64,000 nt of DNA from Fistulifera solaris. Its lineage: Eukaryota > Bacillariophyta > Bacillariophyceae > Naviculales > Stauroneidaceae. The notes under the pieces are model-generated. The model did not search any database. It worked only from the letters and a program-made list of their open reading frames with translations, and had not been told where the DNA came from. The translations under genes and the position numbers were made by a program. The number at the start of each line of letters is the position of its first letter. Positions within the stretch are counted from its first letter, which is position 1. Below, piece by piece: positions 54,652 through 64,000 of the stretch. Where the stretch lies: the NCBI GenBank assembly GCA_030295235.1, contig AP026130.1, positions 744,001 to 808,000 of the forward strand, read 5' to 3'.

Positions 54652-56273
54652 ATGAGTCGTCTCTCGTTCGCTACATCGCGTAGAGCTTTCGCGGTTCTTT
54701 TCTATGCGAGCTGTTTCTTGACAAATTCAAGAGTTTGCCATGCCAACAAGGATGAGTCAACAACATCCATCGATTTGGAGTCGCTGACATACAGAGCATT
54801 CCCTCGTCGCACTCATGAAGAAGCTGCCGTTATAGAGTGGGGTCATTCCGCAATTATTTCCGCCTTGGATGTCTCTGTCGCACATTTTGGTCCCCAAACA
54901 TCACAGGCCGCCTTGTTCGAAGTCGAAACGATGCCGATATTAGCATCCCCCATCAACGGTGTCATGTTTGCAGAAAACAAGGATCAACCTGTAATTCGAG
55001 CTCTCGATAATGCGGAAGGTGTAGAGGGCAACGTGGTGGTCATGACGAATGCTGGAAACTTACTTTCGGGGGTGCAGATGGCACAAATCGCCCAAAAATC
55101 CGGCGCAGCCGCTCTGGTGGTCGTCAATATGAATGAAAAACATCCCGATGACATCTACCGCCTTACGGGGGATGACACTACTATTGATATTCCTGTTGTT
55201 ATGATGTCTTACAATTCTGCGACTGTTTTCACCAGCGCGACGGTGACACCTGACATGAATCCGGAAGACATTGTCAACCATGGAATGCCCGAACGGTGAG
55301 TTATTTCAAGGGCTTCGCAGCAGATTGTCATCGGCTCTCACGTTGTACTTGTGATTTTTTCAGTATCCGTCTCTACGCCGGTGGAGATCGACCGTTTTTT
55401 GAAGACGTGGTTGCGTCAGAACCGCCGGTGTATCTCATTCACAACCTTCTGACGGCAGAAGAATGTGAGGCGTTAATACAGAAAGCAGCCCCTTTGGTAC
55501 AACCTATTGGAAGCGAAGAAGATCCCCTCCAACTACTGCAATCACCAGCTGATTATGTCAACTCGCATCGTGCTTTCCTTTGGCAGGGCTTGTGGCAGAC
55601 GGCTAGTGCAAAAGCTATTGAAGAAAGGATTGAGCAGGCTACAGGTTTCCCTCCTGGACATCTAACTGACTTTGTAATAGATCGTATTGACCCGTCCACT
55701 TACTGGAAGCCGCATTACGATAAGTTGGATGCTGCTGTCGGAGGACTTCCCATGGCTACAATTACTATTTTCTTGACCGAAACAGAAAATACCGGCGCGT
55801 CTATTGTGTATCCCAATGCGAAAGGCGGTCCTGTAAAGATTCAACCACAACAAGGACTCGCCGTTATCCATCACAATGTGAATGAGCGTCACCAATTTGA
55901 AAGCAAAGCCATTCACGCCTTGATGCAATCGTCGGAAACGATTTACGTCGCGCGGAAGTATGTCTTGTCGGAGCCCATCTCGAAAGCCAGGCGCGTTGCT
56001 TTGCCGCTATTTGCAATTCTTGCCGGAGGACGTCTGCCGGGTATCTTCAGCTCCGTATACAACTTCTTCGCGGAGCAATTCGGCCACGAAACAGGAGGAA
56101 TGTATTTTGACAAACTCTGTGTTTTCGTTCCAGTCCTCATCATTTTGCTTGTCGTTCAAGTGATCGGTGAAAAGGTAGTACAAAGTTTCCGATCCAGCTC
56201 GGAGACGAAGTCTCCAGCGTCAGAAGAGAAGAGTCGATCGACAAGGAGAAGTAAAACAGAGAAGAACGAATAA
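54652..56273 (+). CDS. prolyl 4-hydroxylase with N-terminal PA domain and C-terminal membrane anchor
   Basis: Exons are 54652-55295 and 55364-56273 (CG|GTGAGT...TTTCAG|T), 517 residues, intact. The signal peptide is MSRLSFATSRRAFAVLFYAS through VCHA. Residues about 60-200 form a protease-associated (PA) domain (NAEGVEGNVVVMTNAGNLL, SGAAALVVVN, DIPVVMMSYNSA). Next is the 2-oxoglutarate/Fe(II) P4H domain: VYLIHNLLTAEECEALIQKA, then YWKPHYDKLD (H-x-D metal pair), a distal His, and a 2OG-binding Lys near VARKYVLS. C-terminal membrane segment (FVPVLIILLVVQVIGEKV) with a basic cytosolic tail. Likely an ER/Golgi enzyme acting on cell-wall or secreted proteins. The distal His is in VNERHQFESKAIHAL; which of its two His binds iron is not certain. 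Confidence 0.88.
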
Positions 56274-56454
56274 TGAAGAATTGTGTTTCTTACTAAGAAT
56301 TAAACCAACCATTGCCAACACGTGAACTTGGCGCCTTCTCCAATCACCTGTCATCAAAAAAATATTGCTAAATCATGCTTATTTGGTCATCACTGTCTTA
56401 GAAGTCAGCAGTCTAGAGTAGTATGAACTGGAATCGTTATAGAATAGACAACAA

Positions 56455-58488
56455 CTACATCTTCGAGACAAAGGGAAAAATAACAAAGAAATAATCATTC
56501 TTGTCGGTAAGCTGGATCGGATCATTGAGACAGTTTTTCCGGCGAGTGGAAACCAGAGCATCGTCCAGCACCGCGAGGGCCGTACTCAAGCGGTCGAATC
56601 CATCCAACAATTCATCCTCTGTAATTACCAAAGGTGGCGCACAGTGCACGTGAGGGTAACGATGAAGTCCAACCAATCCAGCTTTGTGATATGCTTCCTT
56701 GTATTTATGAAACGCATCGTGTGCCGGTTCGTGCTGCAGCTTGGGAATAGCCCCCGTCAAATCCTGTACATCAAAGCATCCGAAGAGACCAATGGCGCGG
56801 TATTGCTTGATACACGGATGCTGATCTGCCAGACGCTGCATGTTCGCTGCAAAAATAGGCGCCAAGTGTTGCACGTGGCCCACAATGTCATTCTGGATTA
56901 GGAATTTGACAGCTTCGTAGGCCGTAGCAAGGGCGACGGGATGCGCTTGATACGTCGAGCCCCAACCCAGCGGCTTGTCTTCGAAAAAGTTCATAATCTC
57001 TTCGGAGCAAGCGGTCATGGAAAGGGGAATGGCGGCCCCCGAAATGCCTTTGGCCGCCGAAACAATATCGGGCATCACACCATCATAATGTTGAAAACCA
57101 AATAACTTTCCGGTGCGTCCAAAGCCCACCATGACTTCGTCGACGTGCATGAGAATACCGTACTTATCACAAATGGCTCGGATCCCTTGCATATAACCCG
57201 TTGGCATAATCAAGCAGCCTCCCGCACCCACAATACTCTCCATCAGGATGGAAGCGACATTCTCCGGTCCTTCGTTCAAAATCTGCTCTTCCAGCATATT
57301 CAGAGCACTCTGCACTCGTTCCTCTTCGGTGGCTCCATTCCCGCCATGGTTGAAAAAGAGAGGAAACGGATTGAACGCTTTGACAAAGCCCGGGTTATTG
57401 TCACTTCCGTACCATCGTCGAAAGTCACCCGTCGCGGCCCCGGCGGCCGCGGTGGCTCCATGATAGGATCGGTACCAACTGATAATTTTTTGACGCCCCG
57501 TGAAGCGTCGCGCCATCAGAATCCCCGCCTCATTGGCCTCGGCACCACTGGAGGGAAAGACGGCAGCTCGCAAATTGCCGGGTAGTATTTCTGCCATGAG
57601 TTGATTCATCCGCGTACGAACTTCCGTCATCCCGATGCCTCCGTAGGTGAAGGGTAATTGGGTCATTTGATACGCGGCGGCCTCGACGAGACTCTTTGGA
57701 ACGGAATGTCCCAAATTGGCACACACCGCTTGGGAGGTCCAGTCGAGATATTGGTGACCTTCCTCGTCGTACAGATACACGCCTTCTCCGTGCGTCATAT
57801 TGGGAACGTTGTGGCGTGCCTGGCCGGGTACCCACGTCATCATAAAAGGATGTTCGGCTCTCGATTGATGGAGCTGTTCGGACGTCCAAGTTCCCAAGGG
57901 TTGAAAGTGTGCCGGATCGACGGCGGGGATTTTGGTTGGAGCATTGTTTTTGGCCTGCGTATCGCACCGAAGAACGGTAGAAGTGAGTGAATGTGAGTAG
58001 AATGATGATTGACAATGGGTGTGTATCCGAACGATCGAAGAAAATATCGTAGTGATAGGCTGTACTTTTGTGAAGACACGATCTACATTGAAGAAAAAGC
58101 TGCCGAGAAAGTTCTTTGAGGCGATGTTTGGCGGATAACCCAACCAAATTCGGGCGTTTAGGCGGATAACCTCTTGTATCCGAATCATCCGACTTCTCGG
58201 TCCGGGGAAGACGTGGCGGCAATAGCGCGATGATCATTGACAAGCCTTCCTTCATTCAAAAGTCTTTTCATTTCCTGTTCAACTTCATTTTGATTCAAAA
58301 TACAAGGCTTTCATTGCCAGGATTCTCATTATCGGATCGGAATTTGCATCCGTGAATGAGCACTGAAACCGTCAACACTGTCTTACCTCAAACGAAGGAA
58401 GCACCCGTGACCACGATCGAGCCCCTTTGGGCACCTTTCGTTGCACTACAGCAGACGCATTAGCAAGAGCGTGGTATTTGGCACTCAT
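56455..58488 (-). CDS. class III aminotransferase, probably mitochondrial
   Basis: Exon 1 is 58387-58488 (34 codons, MSAKYHALANASAVVQRKV ... SWSRVLPSFE) and ends GAG|GTAAGA. Exon 2 is 56455-57954 after TGCG TACGCAG-type acceptor; 533 residues. The continuous frame upstream of 57954 opens at 58188 but has no family similarity and is taken as intron. The exon 1 peptide is Arg/Ala/Ser-rich like an organelle presequence. PLP fold: WTSQAVCANLGHSVP, FPSSGAEANEAGILMARRF, SWYRSYHGATAAAGAATGD, MHVDEVMVGFGRTGKLFGFQ, and the Schiff-base Lys in VSAAKGISGAAIPL. Omega-aminotransferases of this class act on beta-alanine, GABA, ornithine or taurine-like amines with pyruvate or glyoxylate; the substrate is not determined. 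Confidence 0.88.
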
Positions 58489-59050
58489 GGTAACCACAAA
58501 ACAACCAAAAGAATGATTTTCGTGTGTCCGAAAAATGATGGCCGTGAAATTCTCATCCAAAGAAGAAAATGTCTTTGCAACCTGCAGACCGAAAAGGGAT
58601 GAGGCTACTCTCTTTCCAGTACAAAATCAACGTTCATTTTCACGTATGTAGAATTCCAGTATGTATTTCTCGTACGTGCGAGGTCGGCTTTCCAATGGCT
58701 CGCAATTCACGATACGACTCAAATCTGCAACTTACTGTCAGCGGACATGTACTGAGGGGCCACCTGCTAAACTGCGAGCTATTATTTCCTTGACGGGTTC
58801 GCGGTTCGCGCGAGCCGGAAACGTGAGACTTGGCTTGGTACATTTTCGACGTAGAATCTACGTGATGCATCATCTTCGAACTTCTTTTTCTCGGAATCCC
58901 AAGTACTGTTTATCGTATAGCTTGCTAATTGGTTCTGGTTCAATCTTGTATACGCGAGTCCTGTCTGGTGACGACTCACTCCTCTCTCCGCTCTCTCCCT
59001 CGTCCTCAACTGAGTGTGACCTTGAAAGAGACGGAAATTCTGTGAAAGGT
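58489..59050. other. intergenic, no gene seen
   Basis: About 560 bp before the satellite. A 138-codon plus-strand frame crosses it into the satellite but shows no domain or compositional support. AGACGGAAATTCTGTGA at about 59032 recurs near 60856. Confidence 0.45.
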
Positions 59051-59980
59051 GTCGAGTCGCGGACTTTTTCGACGTGAAAATAAAAGAAACTCTTAACAAG
59101 TAGTTCAGAATCATCATTGTTGCGATTATTTACCCGTGATTATATTTATATTCGGAGTTGAATCATAATGGACGGATGCAAGAGACGCCAAACGGAACCC
59201 TTTGTTGTTCGGTTCATGACTACAGTACAATCCAGTCTTGGCTGGCGTAAACTAACACTCCGTTTCATAGTGGAAACTCAAGCTGTCGAGTCGCGGACTT
59301 TTTCGACGTGAAAATAAAAGAAACTCTTAACAAGTAGTTCAGAATCATCATTGTTGCGACTTTATTTACCCGTGATTATATTTATATTCGGAGTTGAATG
59401 ACAATGAACGGATGCGAGAGACGCCAAACGGAACCCTTTGTTGTTCGGTTCATGACTACAGTACAATCCAGTCTTGGCTGGCGTAAACTAACACTCCGTT
59501 TCATAGTGGAAACTCGAGCTGTCGAGTCGCGGACTTTTTCGACGTGAAAATAAAAGAAACTCTTAACAAGTAGTTCAGAATCATCATTGTTGCGACTTTA
59601 TTTTCTGGTGATTATATTTATATTCGGAGTTGAATCATAATGGACGGATGCAAGAGACGCCAAACGGAACCCTTTGTTGTTCGGTTCATGACTACAGTAC
59701 AATCCAGTCTTGGCTGGCGTAAACTAACACTCCGTTTCATAGTGGAAATTCAAGGTGTCGAGTCGCGGACTTTTTCGACGTGAAAATAAAAGAAACTCTT
59801 AACAAGTAGTTCAGAATCATCATTGTTACGACTTTATTTACCCGTGATTATATTTATATTCGGAGTTGAATCATAATGGACGGATGCAAGAGACGCCAAA
59901 CGGAACCCTTTGTTGTTCGGTTCATGACTACAGTACAATCCAGTCTTGGCTGGCGTAAACTAACACTCTGTTTGATAGTG
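59051..59980. repeat. 236-bp satellite, four head-to-tail copies
   Basis: Units begin GTCGAGTCGCGGACTTTTTC at 59051, 59285, 59521 and 59757 (periods 234, 236, 236). They differ at only a few positions (for example TTTACCCG versus TTTTCTGG, and TAGTGGAAACTC versus TAGTGATTTTTT at the end), so amplification is recent. Each unit ends with a member of the dispersed hairpin element (TTCATGACTACAGTACAATC, then CAGTCTTGGC, then CTAACACTCC, then a CATAGTG box). A repeated ATAATGGACGGATGC word opens no long frame. Confidence 0.92.
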
Positions 59981-60069
59981 ATTTTTTTGGATTCACGAAA
60001 AATGGCTAGAATGTACTAGTACTGTAGGTCTATGGTCTATTACCTTATTTTTTATTTTATACGGAGTAA

Positions 60070-60330
60070 AAAAAAACTGACCACATTTTCTGGGTACGTG
60101 AAAATATAACTCTCCCACTTTTCTGGGTACGTGCAAATATTACTAGCCCATTTTTTCTGGATATGTGAAAATAGCACAAGCCCACATTTTCTTGACACTT
60201 TTTTTATTAATAAAATAGCACTCCCCCACATTTTCTGGAAACGTGAAAATTGCACTCGCCCACATTTTCTGGGTACGTGAAAAAACTACACCCCCACACC
60301 CCCATTTTCTGGGTACGTGAAATCAAAGAG
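60070..60330. repeat. minisatellite, about 34-bp unit, about 7 copies
   Basis: Unit consensus CCCACATTTTCTGGGTACGT then GAAAATANNACTNG. Copies at about 60077, 60115, 60149, 60180, 60226, 60259 and 60298; the fourth is degenerate with an AT insertion. It is the reverse-complement relative of the 32.4-kb array. Confidence 0.85.
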
Positions 60331-61433
60331 TAATAAGTAGGTTATAAGGAGGTGAAGCTCCACAGAAAGTGTCTCTTCGGTTTAGTGGTAAGAAATATGA
60401 TATTATATATTTAATTCCTAATTATCCTAAAATGCGGATGCATTTTTGACATTCAAGTGAACTTTCCACTGGTTTTTTTCTTTTGTCACAAATCACTTTT
60501 TCTTTCTTTCAGAAACTTTTTCAATTTTGGTACTTGTACATTTCTACACATCCTAACTGAACTCGGTATTTACACTCGATTATAGAGTATTCCTTGTTTC
60601 TTGGAATGATTTCCCCGTGCTTTTTCTCGTATCGCAAAAAGCGGACCATCGGCATCGACAATTTATCGGCATCTTCGCGTAAAACAGCCATGCTTTTATA
60701 GGCATTTCTTTATCAATTCCGAACGTATTTGCGCCGTTTCTTGTTTTGAAATCACTTAAATAGACTCCTATTGATAAGAATTTCGGGCCGGTGTTCGTGA
60801 AAGTGAAGGCAGTGTGCTGAATTTCGTTTCGTTGACAGAAAATGTCTTTGAAGACAGACGGAAATTCTGTGACATGTGTAATCACATTGACGGAAACTCT
60901 GTGTGCACGGAATCGTTCGCCCTTTTTTTAAAAAATAAACGGTTCGAATTCGCTTGAATAATGTCTATTCGACCCTATCAAAGTTACGACAATTTGATCG
61001 GCACGAACAAGGAATGAATGAATCATCAAGGTCTATGATTATTGGGGAAAGCGATGATGGCATTGATGCACAAAACAGGAAGAAAAATAATGATGCGATC
61101 GAAAATACAGAGTAACCGGGTAACCGGGTAATCCCTCTGTCTATATTCTAAAAGAGCTACGTGAAATCTACATAGTCGTATCTTCTTCATTATGACTTAA
61201 TTCGCGGATAGTTTACGATATGTGTGTGAAAAGGCTCACTTCTTCGCCTCGGGAGAACTTTCACCTATTTTTACCATGACTGGATTACAGTCACGAGACG
61301 TCGACGAGGACAGACCACCTCAGCATCATCGAACTTCACCTCGACGCGACTGATGAGCAGGTTTTGTTGCGAATGATACGACTGCTATACTTCCACGCAA
61401 TAGAGCTTTAATAGAAGACGAAACATATTTCAG
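60331..61433. other. intergenic region, no supportable gene
   Basis: About 1.1 kb. A 101-codon minus-strand frame (60580-60885) is the only long one and shows no recognisable domain. A hairpin CATGACTGGATTACAGTCAC sits at about 61278, which matches the dispersed hairpin core but not its flank. AACCGGGT is tandemly repeated near 61115. Confidence 0.5.
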
Positions 61434-62472
61434 ATGTTATCCTCAATTACTCGATCTCGACTGCTGAGCGTGCGGACTGCTGCTGCGCCCAAACTCGTCC
61501 GATGGAGTAGTACGGCGGGCGGAGCCCCAACCTGAAAGGCCCCGTCAGTTGGCGCTCGTTATTTCTGGCGGGTGTAGCCGCCGCCACGGCCGTCGCGTAT
61601 TATCAAGTCGAACGAGAACGACGGTTAGAACAAGCCATGGGAAAAATTGTATCGAGTGAGTCGGAAGGGTGGACTCCGCGTCCGGATTATTTGGCCAAAC
61701 GAAAATTCGTCCCCACACAATGGGGCTGGTTCCCCGAGAAGGATGGATTTGGAGCGCGTGAGTGTCGGTTTTTCGCGACGAATACATACATCCTTGGAAC
61801 AAAGATTTTGTTGGTTGTGAAAATCGTTGGATTTTTAACTATTGACTAACGTTTGTTCTTCTCTTTTGCATCCACAGCGGGGAAACCTGCCATTGGAGGG
61901 CCCTGGTCTTTAGTCGATCTGGATGGAAACTTGGTAACGAACAAATCATTTGAAGGAAAGTGGCTTTTACTCTATTTTGGATTTGCACGATGTCCCGATA
62001 TTTGTCCTTCCGAAATGGTGAAAGTCGGCAAGGTGATGGATACGCTCAAAGAAAAACATCCCGAACTGTACCAGAAGGTGGTCCCCGTCTTTGTTTCAGT
62101 GGATCCAGCTCGTGATTCGTTAACAGCATTAAGAGCTTACGCACAAGATTTTCATCCCGATTACGTCTTTTTTAACGGGTGCGCCAACTCAGGTGCAGCA
62201 AATGGCCAAGCTATTTCGTGTTTACGTGAGTAAAGCGGATGAAACAGAAGATGGCGACTATTTGGTAGATCACTCCATTGTTATCTATTTTCATAATGAT
62301 AAGGGGGATCTGGAGGATTGCTTCACTCAGTCAATGCGTCATACCGATGTCACGGAGAAGATTGTAAGTTGGATTTGCTTGCTGTGTTTATCAAGACAGC
62401 TTTGTGTCTCATTTGCTCGCTATTGCTCAGGTCGAACTCATGACGGCGAAGAAACTGCCCGCTGTATCATAA
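61434..62472 (+). CDS. SCO1: SCO1/SenC-type copper chaperone for cytochrome c oxidase
   Basis: Exons are 61434-61757, 61878-62363 and 62431-62472 (GTGAGT...CACAG; GTAAGT...CTCAG); 283 residues. Mitochondrial presequence MLSSITRSRLLSVRTAAAPK. Then a membrane helix (SLFLAGVAAATAVAYY) and a thioredoxin-like domain with the copper site Cys-x3-Cys in GFARCPDICPSEM and the distal His in YLVDHSIVIYF; last exon VELMTAKKLPAVS. One missing A near 61530 (after GGAP) and one extra T in T6 near 62170 (HPDYVF, then TGAPTQVQQMAK) break the frame; restoring both makes every splice phase agree. It delivers copper to the CuA site of COX2 in the inner membrane. Confidence 0.92.
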
Positions 62473-62532
62473 TCTTTTGCTGGGGCCGTCAGATAGTGCA
62501 TGCTACCCTGTGGTTGCTCGCTGCAATTGGTT

Positions 62533-63801
62533 TCATACGTCGTTGCTATCGACTTCCCTTTCTTCTCGTAGTATTTCTTCGTAGGAATCCGAACTATTTT
62601 GCCGCTTCGATCTTCGTAGTTCTACTTTCGATTTCTCTAATCTATTAATGCGTGGCCCTGTTGATTCTGTCGAAGATTCGTACGGATCTGCAATCTCCTC
62701 TCCGGATTCGCTTGCTTCTACTTGTTCATAGCGACCTGCACTTTCTTGTTTCTTTTCTAGATGGAAAACCAGTTTGTACATTAAAACTCCTCCAAAGATG
62801 ATGAGGCACGCCACTATTCTTCGGGGGGTTATTCTGTCACCAAAAATAATGACTCCCAGGAAGATTGTGAAAATCTCCTTCAAAACCCCTCCGATCATAA
62901 GAATGATGGCGCTGGCATGCATGATTAAATAGAACTCACAGAGGATCATAACAATCGCCAAAAATGCTCCAAGTCCTCCCAGCGCCAAAGACGACATGAT
63001 GAATTCTCCAGAACGGTTTGCCAGTTGAGTCCACGGTCGTTCAATGATGATGGAGAGCATCAACAAACTCCAAAACATACTGGGTGCCAGCATACGCATC
63101 GTCGCTATTGTTGTTTTGATGGGAGGTTCCATGGTTTGTAACTTGAGCTGTACGAGTGTCCACCGCGCTCCGCTCAGCATACTCGCGGTAATACAGAGTA
63201 AGAAACCGGCCCACTGAAATTCTTTGTGACTTTCGTCACTCTCGTCACTTTCGGTGACGGTCAGTAATTCTCCGGCGACGATCACCATCACCACACCTAT
63301 CAAAGGCCAAGTAATTTTCTCAATACCGAATGCATAGGCCCACCCCAGCACAAAGACGGGCGTCGATGCCTTGGCCATCGTATAGATTGTTAAGGAAATC
63401 GAAACCATCGCCAGATTCGAAAAACCAACGTCCCCGGACGTCACCATTCCGCAGGGAATACTGATCAAGGCCCAGTCCCTCCAAGTCATGGTCGTGACCC
63501 GTTCACCGCCCAGCGATTTGAAGCAACGACACGCCACGACACTAAAGATCCATTGCATCAAAAAGTGAACGGTTGTCATCAGTAATGGACAAGGAAACGC
63601 TCGTTCGTCCTTTCCGAACACTTTTTTGTTGTAAATGGAGAGTAATGATGAAAATAAAAACCAGCCGGCCATCTGTGAAAGAAAGTGAGAATCAAAAATG
63701 CAGGATGGAAGCGATGTGACGGCGGAAGTCGAATAACGTACCGCCGGCAAATAGGTGCAGTGTTGCTCGTACATAGAATGAAGAGGTATAGACGGCGGCA
63801 T
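62533..63801 (-). CDS. TPT/DMT-family transporter (nucleotide-sugar or triose-phosphate type)
   Basis: Start ATG at 63801. The reading is open throughout (422 residues) but contains a probable 69-nt intron (63673-63741, GTACGT...TTCACAG) whose removal joins YLPA to MAGWFLFSSLLSIYNKKVFG, the typical first helix. About ten membrane segments follow: VHFLMQWIFSVVACRCF, DVGFSNLAMVSISLTIYTMA, KASTPVFVLGWAYAFG, LGGLGAFLAIVMILCEFYLI, GVLKEIFTIFLGVIIFGD, with the TPT landmark KE-x5-LG and the PR-x6-IIFGG end. The tail is polar (EASESGEEIADPYESSTES). The closest style is SLC35C2/TPT-like Golgi carriers; the substrate is unknown. Its stop codon is 60 bp from that of SCO1, tail to tail. Confidence 0.87.
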   Translation of the reverse strand: MPPSIPLHSMYEQHCTYLPAVRYSTSAVTSLPSCIFDSHFLSQMAGWFLFSSLLSIYNKKVFGKDERAFPCPLLMTTVHFLMQWIFSVVACRCFKSLGGERVTTMTWRDWALISIPCGMVTSGDVGFSNLAMVSISLTIYTMAKASTPVFVLGWAYAFGIEKITWPLIGVVMVIVAGELLTVTESDESDESHKEFQWAGFLLCITASMLSGARWTLVQLKLQTMEPPIKTTIATMRMLAPSMFWSLLMLSIIIERPWTQLANRSGEFIMSSLALGGLGAFLAIVMILCEFYLIMHASAIILMIGGVLKEIFTIFLGVIIFGDRITPRRIVACLIIFGGVLMYKLVFHLEKKQESAGRYEQVEASESGEEIADPYESSTESTGPRINRLEKSKVELRRSKRQNSSDSYEEILREEREVDSNDV

Positions 63802-64000
63802 TGCAGACTAAAGTATGGGGGTCTAGAGAAACAGAAGATAATGAAAAATTGATTAGCTGGTCTGGATAAGCGAAGAATGATTACAACAAAGACTCTATTA
63901 TAAACGGATGAAGAAACATGCATGCTTTGACAACAAAAAGTCATCGTGTTGTTGCGGAAAGACCTAACGGATGTGACAGGGTCTCTGGTATACCTGGTAA

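Noticed and set aside
57955-58188. N-terminal 75 residues of the continuous aminotransferase frame
   Set aside because: No family similarity, and a proper donor (GAG|GTAAGA at 58387) and acceptor (CAG|GCC at 57954) in matching phase explain the stretch as intron.
60370-60420. tRNA-like start (TCGGTTTAGTGGTAAG)
   Set aside because: It resembles an A box only; no matching acceptor arm, anticodon arm or B box follows.
60580-60885. 101-codon minus-strand frame
   Set aside because: No domain, no homologous pattern I recognise, AT-rich, lone between a minisatellite and SCO1. A decayed fragment cannot be excluded.
1-64000. Virus-derived or large transposable elements
   Set aside because: No reverse transcriptase, integrase, capsid-type or transposase motif and no long terminal repeats were seen on either strand.

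Overview
The window is nuclear DNA from a diatom. A pennate species close to Phaeodactylum tricornutum fits best, but this is inferred from gene content and no search was run. The pointers are: genes densely packed on both strands; one to three short GT-AG introns per gene (about 60-120 nt; the aminotransferase intron is longer); N-terminal signal peptides ending in an 'AF' motif, as in complex red plastids (FtsH, an LCIB-type carbonic anhydrase, a PDZ protein); and a type III metacaspase, with its p10-like part ahead of p20.

Layout. 1-0.8 kb: 3' part of an alpha-carbonic-anhydrase-like gene. 1-2.6 kb: a conserved small protein and a protein carrying only the C-terminal domain of eIF5A. 2.8-12.1 kb: five tandem HtrA/Deg protease genes on the minus strand, all with an intron at the same site. 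13.4-28.1 kb: HMG-box protein, LCIB-type carbonic anhydrase, PdxT, a large TPR-DnaJ protein, aldehyde dehydrogenase, PP1 inhibitor-3 and a bZIP factor. 29.9-39.6 kb: GT92 glycosyltransferase, ESCRT-II SNF8, a short coiled-coil protein, an SLC26/SulP transporter and a large helical protein. 40-51 kb: type III metacaspase, ABC half-transporter, plastid PDZ protein, a second GT92 and plastid FtsH. 51.3-58.5 kb: SET protein, AGC kinase, PA-domain prolyl 4-hydroxylase and class III aminotransferase. 59-60.3 kb: a 236-bp satellite and a minisatellite. 61.4-63.8 kb: SCO1 and a TPT/DMT sugar-phosphate-type transporter, tail to tail.

Themes. Protein quality control is prominent (HtrA array, FtsH, TPR-DnaJ, metacaspase), as is inorganic carbon handling (alpha-CA-like and LCIB). 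The non-coding part holds a dispersed hairpin-bearing element (CATGACTG...CAGTCGTG plus an ACTATAGTG box). It occurs singly, as a tandem pair, and amplified into the 236-bp satellite. A separate minisatellite family with a CAGAAAATGTGGG core is found at three loci.

Data quality matters here. About half of the genes, including plastid FtsH, SCO1 and ALDH, show one or more single-base shifts, mostly in short homopolymers, and the reading frame is recovered by one base each time. This looks more like an under-polished long-read assembly than mass gene decay, so only HtrA copy A is called a likely true pseudogene.
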